A stretch of DNA of 64,000 nucleotides from an uncultured Opitutales bacterium (GCA_937775295.1 CALKBZ010000005.1:1-64000); one strand, 5' to 3'. Shown: positions 37,616 to 46,631, numbered from the stretch's first letter. Notes: generated by a model from the sequence alone, not told the origin. Made by a program: numbers and translations.

Positions 37616-37936
37616 TCATTTAGATATTTTCTTAGAGTCCGATTTCGGGTTCCATTGAGGTAGGTTTCGTAGCAATGCGACGCGACCGATCATGTGTGCT
37701 GCAATTGGTGCCGTGAGATAAGAAAATATTAGGATGAGTACGGACTGTATGCATACGCGCGGTGTCGGTGAACAAAGGCACAGCGCCAGTAGAATCAGGC
37801 CCACGCCGAGTGCGCCTGCTTTGGTGGCTGCGTGTATGCGACAGTAGATGTCAGGCATGCGAACGATGCCCAGCGCTGCGATCAGTGCGAAAAAGACACC
37901 CGATAAAATGAGGAAGCTGGCGATGTAAGTGATCAT
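37616..37936 (-). CDS. mrpG: Na+/H+ antiporter subunit MrpG/MnhG
   Basis: Smallest-class membrane subunit of the Mrp antiporter, about 106 residues with three hydrophobic helices and the family stretch GIVRMPDIYCRIHAATKAGALGVGL. I start at ATG 37936 (MITYIAS), which overlaps the mrpF stop in an ATGA; the other ATG at 37945 is less likely. Last mrp gene before the sbtA pseudogene. Confidence 0.9.
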   Translation of the reverse strand: MITYIASFLILSGVFFALIAALGIVRMPDIYCRIHAATKAGALGVGLILLALCLCSPTPRVCIQSVLILIFSYLTAPIAAHMIGRVALLRNLPQWNPKSDSKKISK

Positions 37937-38223
37937 AGTGAGCATTCCGTTTTTTCGAGATAGCGTGCAAAGGCGATGGTTGCAATAAAGCTAATAATTG
38001 CGATGGCACTTGCGACATCCAGGTAGGAGGTAAAGCCGCTACTGAAAACCAGTAACACAAATTGAGCCATCGTGATGCTAGCGAATAGATCGAGTGCAAC
38101 GATGCGGTCCATCACGCTGGGGCCACGCCAGATCCGATAGCAGGTTATGGCTGCTGCGAGTCCCAATAGCACTTGTGCCGTTGGGATCAACCAGGTCGGT
38201 AGATCGAGTATATTAGAAAACAT
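37933..38223 (-). CDS. mrpF: Na+/H+ antiporter subunit MrpF/MnhF
   Basis: 96 residues, three membrane helices, with the MrpF marker RIWRGPSVMDRIVALDLFA and a C-terminal IISFIATIAFARYLEK. ATG 38223 (MFSNILDLPT) fits the family; longer in-frame starts overlap mrpE with no family likeness. Its stop overlaps the mrpG start by four bases, so translation is coupled. Confidence 0.9.
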   Translation of the reverse strand: MFSNILDLPTWLIPTAQVLLGLAAAITCYRIWRGPSVMDRIVALDLFASITMAQFVLLVFSSGFTSYLDVASAIAIISFIATIAFARYLEKTECSL

Positions 38224-38557
38224 TTTTGATTCTCCGGATAAAGGTGTGTTGTAAGACTTCGATTTCGATAGCGGGATCGATGCTATACATGCTGTGGATG
38301 AGTAGCACGTTATCGTCATCAATGTAGTCTATGCTGAGAGTGCCGGGTGTCATGCTGACTAAGTTGGCCAAAGCGAATTTTTGGCGATCTGTTAGGCCTG
38401 TTGTCGGTAAATGCAGCAGAGCAGGCGTCATCCTATAGCGCGGTGTTAATACATCGTGGGCGACACGAATGTTACTCTTCAGTAGTTCAACGAGATAGAA
38501 GGAAATGAATTCAACTGTAGCAAAAAATCTATGGATGAGTGACAAGCGTGTTTTCAT
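38213..38557 (-). CDS. mrpE: Na+/H+ antiporter subunit MrpE/MnhE, short form
   Basis: 114 residues against about 160 in Bacillus MrpE. It has one N-terminal helical segment (FFATVEFISFYLVELLKSN) and the family's VALTPRYRMTPALL-like and LANLVSMTPGTLSIDY regions. It lacks the extra N-terminal helices. Overlaps mrpD by 29 bases and mrpF by 11. Confidence 0.85.
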   Translation of the reverse strand: MKTRLSLIHRFFATVEFISFYLVELLKSNIRVAHDVLTPRYRMTPALLHLPTTGLTDRQKFALANLVSMTPGTLSIDYIDDDNVLLIHSMYSIDPAIEIEVLQHTFIRRIKNVF

Positions 38558-40055
38558 GATCTGTAATTTTTAGAACTTCGTTGATGTAGGCATCGGGATT
38601 CAGTAACTGGGTGCTGGCAGCTTCTGCGACAGCGAACAGTGGGCCACTCCATAAGCCGATGGTGACGGTAATCACTGCGAGTAACACACAGGGTGCGACC
38701 AGGGCAAAAGGAAGCCGGGTTTTGACGTTTTGCTCGACCGGGCATCCTTCGGGAGCCTCTTTCCAAAAGGCTTCAGCCCAGATCTTAGTCATCGAATATA
38801 GCGTGAATATACTCACGATCAAAGCGATAGCTATTAAGACATAGTGTGATTCCTGCAGACCAGCCTGGATGACGCTGAACTTCGCCCAGAATCCTGACAG
38901 AGGGGGGATGCCGCCGAGCGAAAATGCCGGCACGAAAAATAACAGACTCAAGCCCGGGGCCCATCGATAGAGTCCGCCGATCCGCTTTAATTCTGCCGAT
39001 CCGCAACGTCGTGAGATTATGCCGCTCAATAAGAATAAGTTAGTTTTTACGACGATGTGGTGTATCGTATAGAAGATTGCGCCTGCGATTGCCAGTGAGC
39101 TGCCGATTGCTAGGCCCATGATGATATATCCGATTTGACTCACGATATGAAACGAAAGGATCTTGCGCACTTCGTAGTGAGCGGCAGCACCAAAAACTCC
39201 AGTGACCATCGTCGCACCAGCTAGGAAAATCAGCAGCTCTTGCATGACTTCAAACTGACTGCTGAAGAGTAGGGTGTAGGAACGTATGAGTGCATACACG
39301 CCGACTTTGGTTAATAGGCCAGCGAAGAGTGCAGAGATCGCGACCTTGGGCGTATGATAAGAGGCTGGCAGCCAGAAAAAGAATGGGAATAGTGCGGCTT
39401 TGATGCCAAAGGCAACTAAGAGTAGCATGGCACTACTGTTGATTAAGAAGGCATCGCTTGAAGTTGATAAACGCAGTGCTATATCAGCCATGTTGAGCGT
39501 GCCGAGCTCGCCATAGATCAAGCCTACTCCGGTCAGAAAAAGTATGGATGAGAGTAGATTAATAATCAGGTATTTGACGCCACCTTCCAGCTGATCGCGC
39601 TTTCCGCCCATCGTGATCAACACGAACGAAGCGATCAGCATGACTTCGAACCAGACATAGAGATTAAACAAATCACCGGTGATGAATGCGCCATTGACGC
39701 CCATCAGCAAGAAGTGGAATAGTGCGAAATAGTGCGAGCGGATCAGGCCTGAATCGATGTCGCTTAATGAATATACCGCAACGCAGAGGCCGACGATGGC
39801 AGTGATTAAAACCATCGAAGCGCTCAACCAATCGGCAATCATGGTGATGCCAAAGGGCGCGGCCCAGTTGCCGGATTGAAAGCTGACATATCCACCGGCG
39901 TGATTGACGGCGAGTATCAGCATGATCGAATTGGCTAATAACACCACGGTGCCGCCTACGCCGAGCACTCGGTTGAGCGTCGAATTGCTGCTAGTCGCCA
40001 AGCATAGTAATGCTGATACGCAGGGGACTAGGATGGATGCGAGGAGCCAAATCAT
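38529..40055 (-). CDS. mrpD: Na+/H+ antiporter subunit MrpD
   Basis: 508-residue integral membrane protein of the NuoN/NuoM-like class with about 14 helices. The proton-channel Glu/Lys residues are in FNLYVWFEVMLIASFVLI and in the Lys of AFGIKAALFPFFFWLPASYH; SGFWAKFSVIQAG lies toward the C terminus. With MrpA it forms the proton-translocating antiporter part. Four-base ATGA overlap with mrpC upstream. Confidence 0.92.
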   Translation of the reverse strand: MIWLLASILVPCVSALLCLATSSNSTLNRVLGVGGTVVLLANSIMLILAVNHAGGYVSFQSGNWAAPFGITMIADWLSASMVLITAIVGLCVAVYSLSDIDSGLIRSHYFALFHFLLMGVNGAFITGDLFNLYVWFEVMLIASFVLITMGGKRDQLEGGVKYLIINLLSSILFLTGVGLIYGELGTLNMADIALRLSTSSDAFLINSSAMLLLVAFGIKAALFPFFFWLPASYHTPKVAISALFAGLLTKVGVYALIRSYTLLFSSQFEVMQELLIFLAGATMVTGVFGAAAHYEVRKILSFHIVSQIGYIIMGLAIGSSLAIAGAIFYTIHHIVVKTNLFLLSGIISRRCGSAELKRIGGLYRWAPGLSLLFFVPAFSLGGIPPLSGFWAKFSVIQAGLQESHYVLIAIALIVSIFTLYSMTKIWAEAFWKEAPEGCPVEQNVKTRLPFALVAPCVLLAVITVTIGLWSGPLFAVAEAASTQLLNPDAYINEVLKITDHENTLVTHP

Positions 40056-40405
40056 GAGATGCGGTCTGTTTGGTTGAAGGTATTGATGTCGTCGCTACCC
40101 AGTTCTCGATACGCTTTTAGCAGTAGAGCCAGGGTGAATGCGACGACGGCGAATCCAATGACGATCGCAGTTAGTACGAGGGCCTGTGGTATTGGATCGG
40201 CATGCAGAGGATGTGCCATGCCGGTGGCACTGTCGACGAAGGCAGGGTGCCCAGTGGTGAGACCACCGGCTGTAAATAGTAGTAAGTTCGCGCCTTGGCT
40301 GAGTAAGATGATGCCAATCACTAGCTTCATTAGACTACGCCTGAGTAGGCAGAATATGCCACCGGCAAAGAGTGCACCTATTAAAATTGAGATGAGTAGT
40401 TCCAT
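40052..40405 (-). CDS. mrpC: Na+/H+ antiporter subunit MrpC
   Basis: 117 residues, NuoK-like, three helices, with VIGIILLSQGANLLLFTAGG and DPIPQALVLTAIVIGFAVVAF. I use ATG 40405 (MELLISILIG), eight bases after the mrpB stop; the longer frame to 40471 would overlap mrpB. Forms the membrane core with MrpA and MrpD. Confidence 0.92.
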   Translation of the reverse strand: MELLISILIGALFAGGIFCLLRRSLMKLVIGIILLSQGANLLLFTAGGLTTGHPAFVDSATGMAHPLHADPIPQALVLTAIVIGFAVVAFTLALLLKAYRELGSDDINTFNQTDRIS

Positions 40406-40412
40406 AATTCTT

Positions 40413-40844
40413 TTATGCGGATTCGTCGATGTCCATGCCAAGCGAGTGTGCGCACTTGATGGTGGATCCAATCACAGCTAAATATACGCCGATGTCGAAG
40501 AGCAGCGGGGTGCCTAATTTGATTTTTCCTAAGAGTGGTAGTTCGAAGAACGGTAGCCATTCGCCGGTTAAATAGGCCCCATTTTGAATTAGGCCGGGTA
40601 TGCCACTTAGGACGGCGATGGATAAGCCGGTGACTATGATATTGAGCGGACTGAAGCGTAAGGATGCGAGCGCTTCATCCCAATTACGTGCGAGCGCGAT
40701 TAGTAAAATAGCGCTGGCTGCGATCAGGCCGCCGATAAATCCACCGCCCGGCAAGTTATGCCCACGATAGAGCACGACAAGTGAGAGCACGAAGAGTAGC
40801 TGGCTCAAGTAGCGAGCCGAGATGCTGAGGAGAGATGAGTGCAT
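40413..40844 (-). CDS. mrpB: Na+/H+ antiporter subunit MrpB
   Basis: 143 residues, four membrane segments, with the MrpB pattern YRGHNLPGGGFIGGLIAASAI and FELPLLGKIKLGTPLLFDIGVYLAVIG. It follows mrpA after two bases. MrpA and MrpB domains are fused in some other bacteria but separate here, although MrpA keeps its own C-terminal MrpB-like region. Confidence 0.92.
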   Translation of the reverse strand: MHSSLLSISARYLSQLLFVLSLVVLYRGHNLPGGGFIGGLIAASAILLIALARNWDEALASLRFSPLNIIVTGLSIAVLSGIPGLIQNGAYLTGEWLPFFELPLLGKIKLGTPLLFDIGVYLAVIGSTIKCAHSLGMDIDESA

Positions 40845-40846
40845 GC

Positions 40847-43156
40847 TTATTTCTTAGTCGGTTTCTGGCGTTGACTGTCAATCAGTGCCCATACGCCCAC
40901 GGCAGCAATCGAGAGCACGACGATTTCGCCCAGTGTATCTAGGGCGCGGAAATCAACGAGGATGACATTTACAATGTTCGCACCGTTGGCCAATGGATAG
41001 CTCCATTCAGAGAGTTGGTGCGAGATGCTGTTGCCCATGTCGAGTGCTTCGGATTTTAGTAATAAAATCGTAGTGAGTATTCCCATCGTTGCACTGAGGA
41101 TCATATCGAAGCGGATGGTGCGTTTGCTTGAAAACTCCTGAAAGACCGGCAATTTATAGACCACCCAAGCAAAGAGAACGACGCTGAGTGTTTCGACCAA
41201 AATCTGAGTGATCGCGAGATCGGGTGCACTGTAGATGGCAAATATGGATGCCACTCCGAAGCCGATCACACCAAGTGCAATGAGCGCTGTCAGTCGAGAT
41301 TTGGTAAATACCGCCAGCCCAATCGCAAACAACATGATCACTGAGATGACAGCACTGAATGCGGAGAGACCTTCGACGCCATCATACAGTGGATAGTCAT
41401 TGAACTTCAGCAACTTTAAGGTGATCAATCCTGCCGTAGTGCTGATGATTATGATCAGGTAGTTACGTAGGTATCCGGATTGCAATAGGCGTGTTTGCCA
41501 ATTTGCAAATAAGAGAATTTGAGCCAGCACTTTATCGTAGACTTCATCCGCGTCAGGAAAGGATAGTTTTTGTATGCCGCGATTGATAGGTTGGCGTATT
41601 TTTAGTACTAAAAATCCGGATACGACGGTCACGATACTTAAGATCAGTGGTAGGTTGATACCTGTCCATAGTTTGACGGCACTTAGTTCGCCGGTTCCTG
41701 CGATGCTTTGATGTGCGCTATCGATGAGTGGTTGGATTAATTGCGGAGCAAGCCCAACCAATATGCCAATGGTGGCTAGGAGTAGCGGGCCGATTAGCAT
41801 GGAGATTGGCGCCTCATGTGGACGGGGCTTCGGCAGTGCGTCCGTATTTGGTTTGTTGATGAAGGGTACAATTCCAGATCGAATCGCGAGTGCGAATAGC
41901 ATGGCATTGCCGAGCACTAGCACCGTGGTGAGGAGTCCGCCCACTTCGGAATACAGGCTGGCTTTGTAGGCGTATTCTTTACCGATAAATCCGAAGAATG
42001 GCGGTAGTCCCATTTTTGAGAGCGCAGCCAGAATTGCAGCAGCCGCCGTCCATGGCATCAGTTTACGCAGACCGCTGAGAATGCGTGTGTCACGGGTGCC
42101 GGTCTCGTGATCGATGGCACCTGCGGTCATGAACAAGGCCGCTTTATAAAAGGCGTGCCCCACCAGAAAAAGTAAGGCGGCTAGCACCGCTTTGTCACTG
42201 CCGATACCTATCAGTAGGGTGAGTAAGCCGAGTACGGCAAGCGTAGAGCCGGCTAAGATTTTTTTGAGGTCATCTTGCTTTAGCCCGAAGAGCCCGCCCA
42301 GCAGGAGTGTAATGCCACCGGCGAGGGCGAGAGTGATGAACCAGGCGCGACTGCCGCCGATGATGGGGAGCATGGTTAGCAGCAGGAAGATACCGGCTTT
42401 CACCATCGTGGCAGAGTGCAAGTATGCACTAACAGGTGTGGGAGCTGCCATCGCATTGGGCAGCCAAAAGTGAAAGGGGAATTGTGCGGACTTAGTAAAA
42501 GCGGCTAATAGTATTAAGCCTAAGATGCCGGGATAGTTGGCATGCGCTAAGATGGTAGCCTGCTGCTCGACGAGTTCGGATAGGTACCAGCTGCCGCCAG
42601 CGTTTGCCAGTAGGATGCTACCCGCTAGAAGTGCCACACCGCCCATGCCTGTAATCAGCAGTGCTTGTAGTGCGCTGCGGCGTGAGTCTGCGTCTTGGTG
42701 GTTGAAGCCAATTAGTAAATAGGAGGTGACACTGGTGAGCTCCCAGAATATGAAAAACACGATCAAGTGATCTGCCATGGCTAGACCTGCCATGGCTAAC
42801 ATAAAGGCATATAAGAATGCAAACAGCCTGTTGGCTTGCGGATGATCACCCATGTAGCCACTGGCATAGAGCATGATGCAACTGCCGATCCCAGTCACCA
42901 ACAGCGCGAGCAGTAGACCCATACCATTGAGATTCAGTGCGAAATCGATCTGCAGTTGCGGTATCCATGCGGCGCTAAAGCGTAGACTGCCTGCTTCTAG
43001 CACTTGCTGTGCGACCGGTCCCGCGAGTAGGGCAAATGCCAGCGCAGCAGGGAGTGCCAGTATACACCCGCGTAGTTTCTTCGGCAGCCGCGGTACGCAG
43101 AGCGCTACGGGTATGGCGGCAACCAAGATAAATAATATGAGTGGTAGTAGTGGCAT
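40847..43156 (-). CDS. mrpA: Na+/H+ antiporter subunit MrpA
   Basis: 769-residue NuoL-like subunit with roughly 20 helices. The antiporter core has FFIFWELTSVTSYLLIGFNH (Glu site) and AFTKSAQFPFHFWLPNAMAAPTPVSAYLHSATMVKAG (cited by position, about 225-265; Lys and His sites). SKMGLPPFFGFIGKEYAYKA follows. The last 150 residues include the MrpA C-terminal domain (SAPDLAITQILVETLSVVLFAWV, then VNVILVDFRALDTLGEIVV). First mrp gene, 36 bp after the Usp-like gene. Confidence 0.95.
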   Translation of the reverse strand: MPLLPLILFILVAAIPVALCVPRLPKKLRGCILALPAALAFALLAGPVAQQVLEAGSLRFSAAWIPQLQIDFALNLNGMGLLLALLVTGIGSCIMLYASGYMGDHPQANRLFAFLYAFMLAMAGLAMADHLIVFFIFWELTSVTSYLLIGFNHQDADSRRSALQALLITGMGGVALLAGSILLANAGGSWYLSELVEQQATILAHANYPGILGLILLAAFTKSAQFPFHFWLPNAMAAPTPVSAYLHSATMVKAGIFLLLTMLPIIGGSRAWFITLALAGGITLLLGGLFGLKQDDLKKILAGSTLAVLGLLTLLIGIGSDKAVLAALLFLVGHAFYKAALFMTAGAIDHETGTRDTRILSGLRKLMPWTAAAAILAALSKMGLPPFFGFIGKEYAYKASLYSEVGGLLTTVLVLGNAMLFALAIRSGIVPFINKPNTDALPKPRPHEAPISMLIGPLLLATIGILVGLAPQLIQPLIDSAHQSIAGTGELSAVKLWTGINLPLILSIVTVVSGFLVLKIRQPINRGIQKLSFPDADEVYDKVLAQILLFANWQTRLLQSGYLRNYLIIIISTTAGLITLKLLKFNDYPLYDGVEGLSAFSAVISVIMLFAIGLAVFTKSRLTALIALGVIGFGVASIFAIYSAPDLAITQILVETLSVVLFAWVVYKLPVFQEFSSKRTIRFDMILSATMGILTTILLLKSEALDMGNSISHQLSEWSYPLANGANIVNVILVDFRALDTLGEIVVLSIAAVGVWALIDSQRQKPTKK

Positions 43157-43191
43157 CGTAAGTAATTCTAGTGGAGCGACGTCGGCGTCAT

Positions 43192-43686
43192 TCAGTTTTG
43201 GAGCAAAGCGTCGAGCAGTTTTTGACCACTCCCTTTAATTTTGGCTGGGATGATTGGCACTTTTGACTGTTGAAGTAGTTGCTCAGCATTACTGTCTATC
43301 AGTAGTGCCGCATCGGTATTACGAACACGACAGCCTGCGACGACGAGGTCAACATCAAGCTCCTCGGTGGTGTTACAGATACCTGGCGCTGTTAAGCTGT
43401 GATAGGCCCCGTGGGATATGACATCAATACTCTTGCTATCAAGATTTTCCAGATAGCGACTGTGGCGCTCACGGTAATAGCGGTTAACAATTCGTTTGAG
43501 CTCTTTTTTCGGTAATATGGCCTGGTGTGATTGTGGGCCCAAATTGTAAACGTGTAGACTGTTAGTATGCGGTATGTTTGCAGCTTCAGAGCGTGCTGGG
43601 TGACTGATTTTTGAAGCCCATGCGAACGTGCATGTATCGGTATTGCTTAAGCTGAGGGATACTATGATTTTTTTGTAGCGCTCCAT
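43192..43686 (-). CDS. Universal stress protein-like, leading the mrp operon
   Basis: 164 residues. N-terminal RYKKIIVSLSLSNTDTCTFAWASKIS fits the UspA beta-1/helix-1 start, and DLVVAGCRVRNTDAALL...NAEQLLQQSKVPIIPAK fits the UspA C-terminal part, though the ATP-binding G-2x-G-9x-G is poorly kept. A divergent variant, assigned with moderate confidence. First gene of the mrp operon and divergent from the small regulator, so likely regulated with the antiporter. Confidence 0.7.
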   Translation of the reverse strand: MERYKKIIVSLSLSNTDTCTFAWASKISHPARSEAANIPHTNSLHVYNLGPQSHQAILPKKELKRIVNRYYRERHSRYLENLDSKSIDVISHGAYHSLTAPGICNTTEELDVDLVVAGCRVRNTDAALLIDSNAEQLLQQSKVPIIPAKIKGSGQKLLDALLQN

Positions 43687-43737
43687 GATTTGAAAATCAA
43701 CATACGTAAACTATAATTCGCAATTAAAAAGACGAAA

Positions 43738-43763
43738 AATTCACGAATTATAAATCGTGAATT
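43738..43763. promoter_or_regulatory. Palindromic operator candidate between usp-mrp and regulator
   Basis: AATTCACGA-ATTATAAA-TCGTGAATT: perfect 9-bp arms with an eight-base centre, in the 110-bp AT-rich divergent region. TTAAGTTAAAA is repeated at 43768 and 43786 directly before the regulator ATG, where a ribosome binding site would be expected but none is seen. Both fit autoregulation by the adjacent small regulator; this is inference. Confidence 0.6.
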
Positions 43764-43796
43764 GATTTTAAGTTAAAATGATGCATTAAGTTAAAA

Positions 43797-44081
43797 ATGA
43801 CCGAACCCCACCACTGGACTTTTTTCACCAACCACGCTCATGTTTTGATCTGTTTGGTGCGTAATTCCGAACAGCCACTACGTGAGGTGGCGCTCTCTGT
43901 GGGCATTACCGAGCGGGCAGTGCAGCGTATCGTGACGGAGTTGGAGCAGGGCGGCTGTCTAAAGCGCGAGAAGATCGGCCGTCAGAATAAGTATAAGATT
44001 AATGATCAAGTGCAATTGCGTCACGTGTTGGAAGCACACCGCACGATTGGCGATGTATTGGAGATTTTGGTGGAACGGTGA
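43797..44081 (+). CDS. Small winged-helix transcriptional regulator
   Basis: 94-residue MarR/ArsR-like DNA-binding protein with only a wHTH: LREVALSVGITERAVQRIVTELEQGGCLKREKIGRQNKYKIN carries the helix-turn-helix and wing (residues about 26-70). No effector domain. Divergently placed from the usp-mrp operon with a palindrome between, which suggests it controls that operon and itself. Leaderless-looking start without a ribosome binding site. Confidence 0.8.
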   Translation: MTEPHHWTFFTNHAHVLICLVRNSEQPLREVALSVGITERAVQRIVTELEQGGCLKREKIGRQNKYKINDQVQLRHVLEAHRTIGDVLEILVER

Positions 44082-44235
44082 ATGGCAGGATCCACTCGCA
44101 TGGTGAATCAGGGTGATTAGCGCATCCTGGAAAGTCTTAGTTTTTGGCTCTGTAATAACCTTTGTGTTTCATTGGGATAGATGATTTCGGGTGCGAAACG
44201 TTGTTTCATACCCTTTGCTTATATAGATCGTGACG

Positions 44236-44542
44236 TTGTTGGTTTGGCTGGGCCGATAGTCGCAATTTTGGGAGTGCAGTTTATACTGGCATTTATTTTG
44301 CGCTATTTTTCGTATTTCGCCTGATGGGTCGTGACTGCCAGGCTGCGGTTATATGTTCGGGTTTCGGAGGGTTCTACTCGGGGTCGACGCCTATGCATTC
44401 GGCGATGGCTAATATGACGGTGTTATCGAAGCGTTACTGTGCGGTTCATAAGGGATTTATGATCGTGCCACAGGTGTGCGGCTTCTTTGTGGATCTTGCG
44501 AATGCGGTGATCATCCAAAGTTTTCTAAACTGGTTTGCCTAG
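44236..44542 (+). pseudogene. gltS: Remnant of a gltS-type Na+/glutamate symporter gene
   Basis: Only the 3' end is left. The frame from CTA 44303 reads LFFVFRLMGRDCQAAVICSG, then GFYSGSTPMHSAMANM and VPQVCGFFVDLANAVIIQSF, matching the GltS C-terminal motifs (FRLMGRDYDAAV, GATPxAMANM, VGAFFIDxxNAxxI). Upstream, in another frame, GLAGPIVAILGVQFILAF matches the preceding helix. The rest of 44082-44648 holds nothing recognisable. Confidence 0.7.
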
Positions 44543-44648
44543 GTCTGAGATTGATCGGCACTATTATCGTATGGCGGATGTGCTGAGTTCACGTGAACGG
44601 AGCATAAATGACACATGTTTGAGCTGATTATCATATATTCTATGCAGT

Positions 44649-45809
44649 GTGAAAATTGCATTGGTGACCGAGACTTATCCTCCAGAAGTGAATGGTGTAG
44701 CCATGACTTTGCATCGCTTAGGCACTGGGATTTTGGCAGAAGGGCATGCGATACAGTTGGTTCGACCTCGGCAATCCGTTGAGGCTAAATGGTGTCACTT
44801 CGATGGTCAGCTTGAGGAACTACTAGTTGGCGGGTTGCCGTTGCTGGGCTATAACGGATTGCAAATCGGGTTACCTGCGATGCGTCGCTTGAAGCGTTTA
44901 TGGCAACGTTCGCGACCGGATGTGGTGTATGTTACTACGGGAGGGCCGCTCGGTGGTGCAGCAATCTGGGTCGCGCGTCGTATGCAGATTCCGGTGGTAT
45001 CGAGCTTTCATACCAATTTTCACAGCTACGGGGCGCACTATGGTGTCGGTCTGCTGCAAGGAATCGGCTTCGCCTATTTGCGCACATTCCATAATTTCAC
45101 TGCGGCGACTTTCGCGCCAACGCGGGCGATTTGCGAAGAACTCGCTGCGCAAGGCATTCTTAATACACGAGTAATGAGTCGCGGAGTGGATTGTGAATTG
45201 TATCAACCTGCGACGCGTTGTGAGAAGCTGCCTGCGAGTTGGCTCGGCAATGCGACGGCACCCGTGGTGCTCTACGTCGGACGAATTGCTCAGGAGAAAA
45301 ATTTGAATTTAGCGATTCGTGGATTTTACGAAATTAAGCGTAATCAGCCTGATGCGCGTTTCGTATTGGTGGGCGATGGGCCGATGCGTGTGAAATTAGA
45401 GGAAGCACATCCCGAGTTTATTTTTACCGGATTTCAACACGGTGCGGAGTTAGCGAAGTGTTATGGATCAGCAGATTTTTTTCTGTTTCCAAGTGTCACT
45501 GAAACCTTTGGCAATGTGCTGACAGAAGCGATGGCGAGTGGCTTAGCTTGCGTCGCGTATGATTATGCGGCGGCAGGGGAATATGCCACCGATGGTGCCA
45601 ATGCACTGCTGGCCGTGAAAGGCGATGAGAGTGGTTTTCTCGCTGCTGCTAGCCGACTGGCAAATGATACTGAATTGAGTTTGGGCGGCGCGGCTCGGGA
45701 CTTGGCCATGCGTTTGAGCTGGGGGGCCGTTGTGTGCTCATATTTAGTGGATGTATCGTCGATGATACAATGTGAGGGATGCTCCCTTGAATGTTTAGAA
45801 ATAATATGA
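44649..45809 (+). CDS. Family 4 glycosyltransferase
   Basis: GT-B-fold glycosyltransferase of 386 residues. N-terminal TETYPPEVNGVAMTLHRLG, a middle LYVGRIAQEKNLNLAIRGFYEI (about 215), and the GT4 catalytic motif in FFLFPSVTETFGNVLTEAMASG (Glu-x7-Glu near 290). It resembles SqdX/MgtA-type lipid glycosyltransferases. Start GTG 44649. The next gene overlaps by ATGA, so the pair is translationally coupled. Probably acts on a membrane lipid or cell-surface sugar. Confidence 0.87.
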   Translation: MKIALVTETYPPEVNGVAMTLHRLGTGILAEGHAIQLVRPRQSVEAKWCHFDGQLEELLVGGLPLLGYNGLQIGLPAMRRLKRLWQRSRPDVVYVTTGGPLGGAAIWVARRMQIPVVSSFHTNFHSYGAHYGVGLLQGIGFAYLRTFHNFTAATFAPTRAICEELAAQGILNTRVMSRGVDCELYQPATRCEKLPASWLGNATAPVVLYVGRIAQEKNLNLAIRGFYEIKRNQPDARFVLVGDGPMRVKLEEAHPEFIFTGFQHGAELAKCYGSADFFLFPSVTETFGNVLTEAMASGLACVAYDYAAAGEYATDGANALLAVKGDESGFLAAASRLANDTELSLGGAARDLAMRLSWGAVVCSYLVDVSSMIQCEGCSLECLEII

Positions 45810-46630
45810 CAAAACTAAATTATAAAACAATTATTCTGTCGGACGTTCACTTAGGGACGCCGCATTGCAAGATTGATGAGGTAAATGATTTCCTGAAATA
45901 CACAGACTGCGAGCGGCTGATTCTGAATGGCGACATTATCGACGGATGGCAGCTCAAGCGATCAGGGAAATGGAAGACCAGTGATAGCCGATTTGTTCGA
46001 TTAATTCTAAAAAAGATGGAGAAGCAGGGTACGGAGGTGATTTACTTGCGAGGTAATCACGATGATGTGCTGAGGCGATTCTTGCCGTTGAATTTTACTA
46101 AGCTGCAATTCTGCGAAGACTATATCCTCGAGACGCAGCAGGGAAAATACCTAGTGCTACATGGCGATGTCTTTGACCTTGTCACCACACACATGAAATT
46201 CCTCTCACATATTGGCGACTTCGGTTACCAATGGCTATTGCGCTGTAACCGCCTTTATCGCCGTTGGTGGCGCTGCCAGGGAAAGGGTGAATTCTCACTC
46301 AGTAAATATATCAAAGGTCGTGTTAAGTCAGCGATAAGCTTTATCTCCAACTATGAGGAGCAAGTGGTGAAGTTGGCGAAAGCGCGCGGTTGTGATGGTG
46401 TCATGTGTGGACATATCCACAGTGCCGATGATAAGCAAATCGATGGCGTTCACTATTTAAACTCGGGTGACTGGGTGGAGTCTAAGACAGCGATCGTCGA
46501 GCACTTCGATGGCCGACTAGAACTGATCACGTATGATGATTTCCGTGCGCAGCTCAACCATCAGATCTTTCAGGTAAATCTAGATGAAATTGACGTTATG
46601 GAAGATGTCATGATTGCCTCATCGCATTAG
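45806..46630 (+). CDS. LpxH-like metallophosphoesterase
   Basis: Calcineurin-type phosphoesterase with ILSDVHLGTP, LILNGDIIDGW, LRGNHDD and the final GHIH (in VMCGHIHSADDK), all metal ligands intact. Related to UDP-2,3-diacylglucosamine pyrophosphatases and to a broader group of unknown hydrolases. I use ATG 45806, which overlaps the previous stop by four bases; ATG 45791 would overlap by 19. Its partner glycosyltransferase suggests a shared job in glycolipid formation. Confidence 0.82.
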   Translation: MTKLNYKTIILSDVHLGTPHCKIDEVNDFLKYTDCERLILNGDIIDGWQLKRSGKWKTSDSRFVRLILKKMEKQGTEVIYLRGNHDDVLRRFLPLNFTKLQFCEDYILETQQGKYLVLHGDVFDLVTTHMKFLSHIGDFGYQWLLRCNRLYRRWWRCQGKGEFSLSKYIKGRVKSAISFISNYEEQVVKLAKARGCDGVMCGHIHSADDKQIDGVHYLNSGDWVESKTAIVEHFDGRLELITYDDFRAQLNHQIFQVNLDEIDVMEDVMIASSH

Positions 46631-46631
46631 C

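Noticed and set aside
37616-43156. Reading the Mrp genes as a NADH dehydrogenase (complex I) cluster
   Set aside because: MrpB, MrpE, MrpF and MrpG are all present in order and no peripheral Nuo subunits are seen; NuoL/N/K likeness is shared ancestry.
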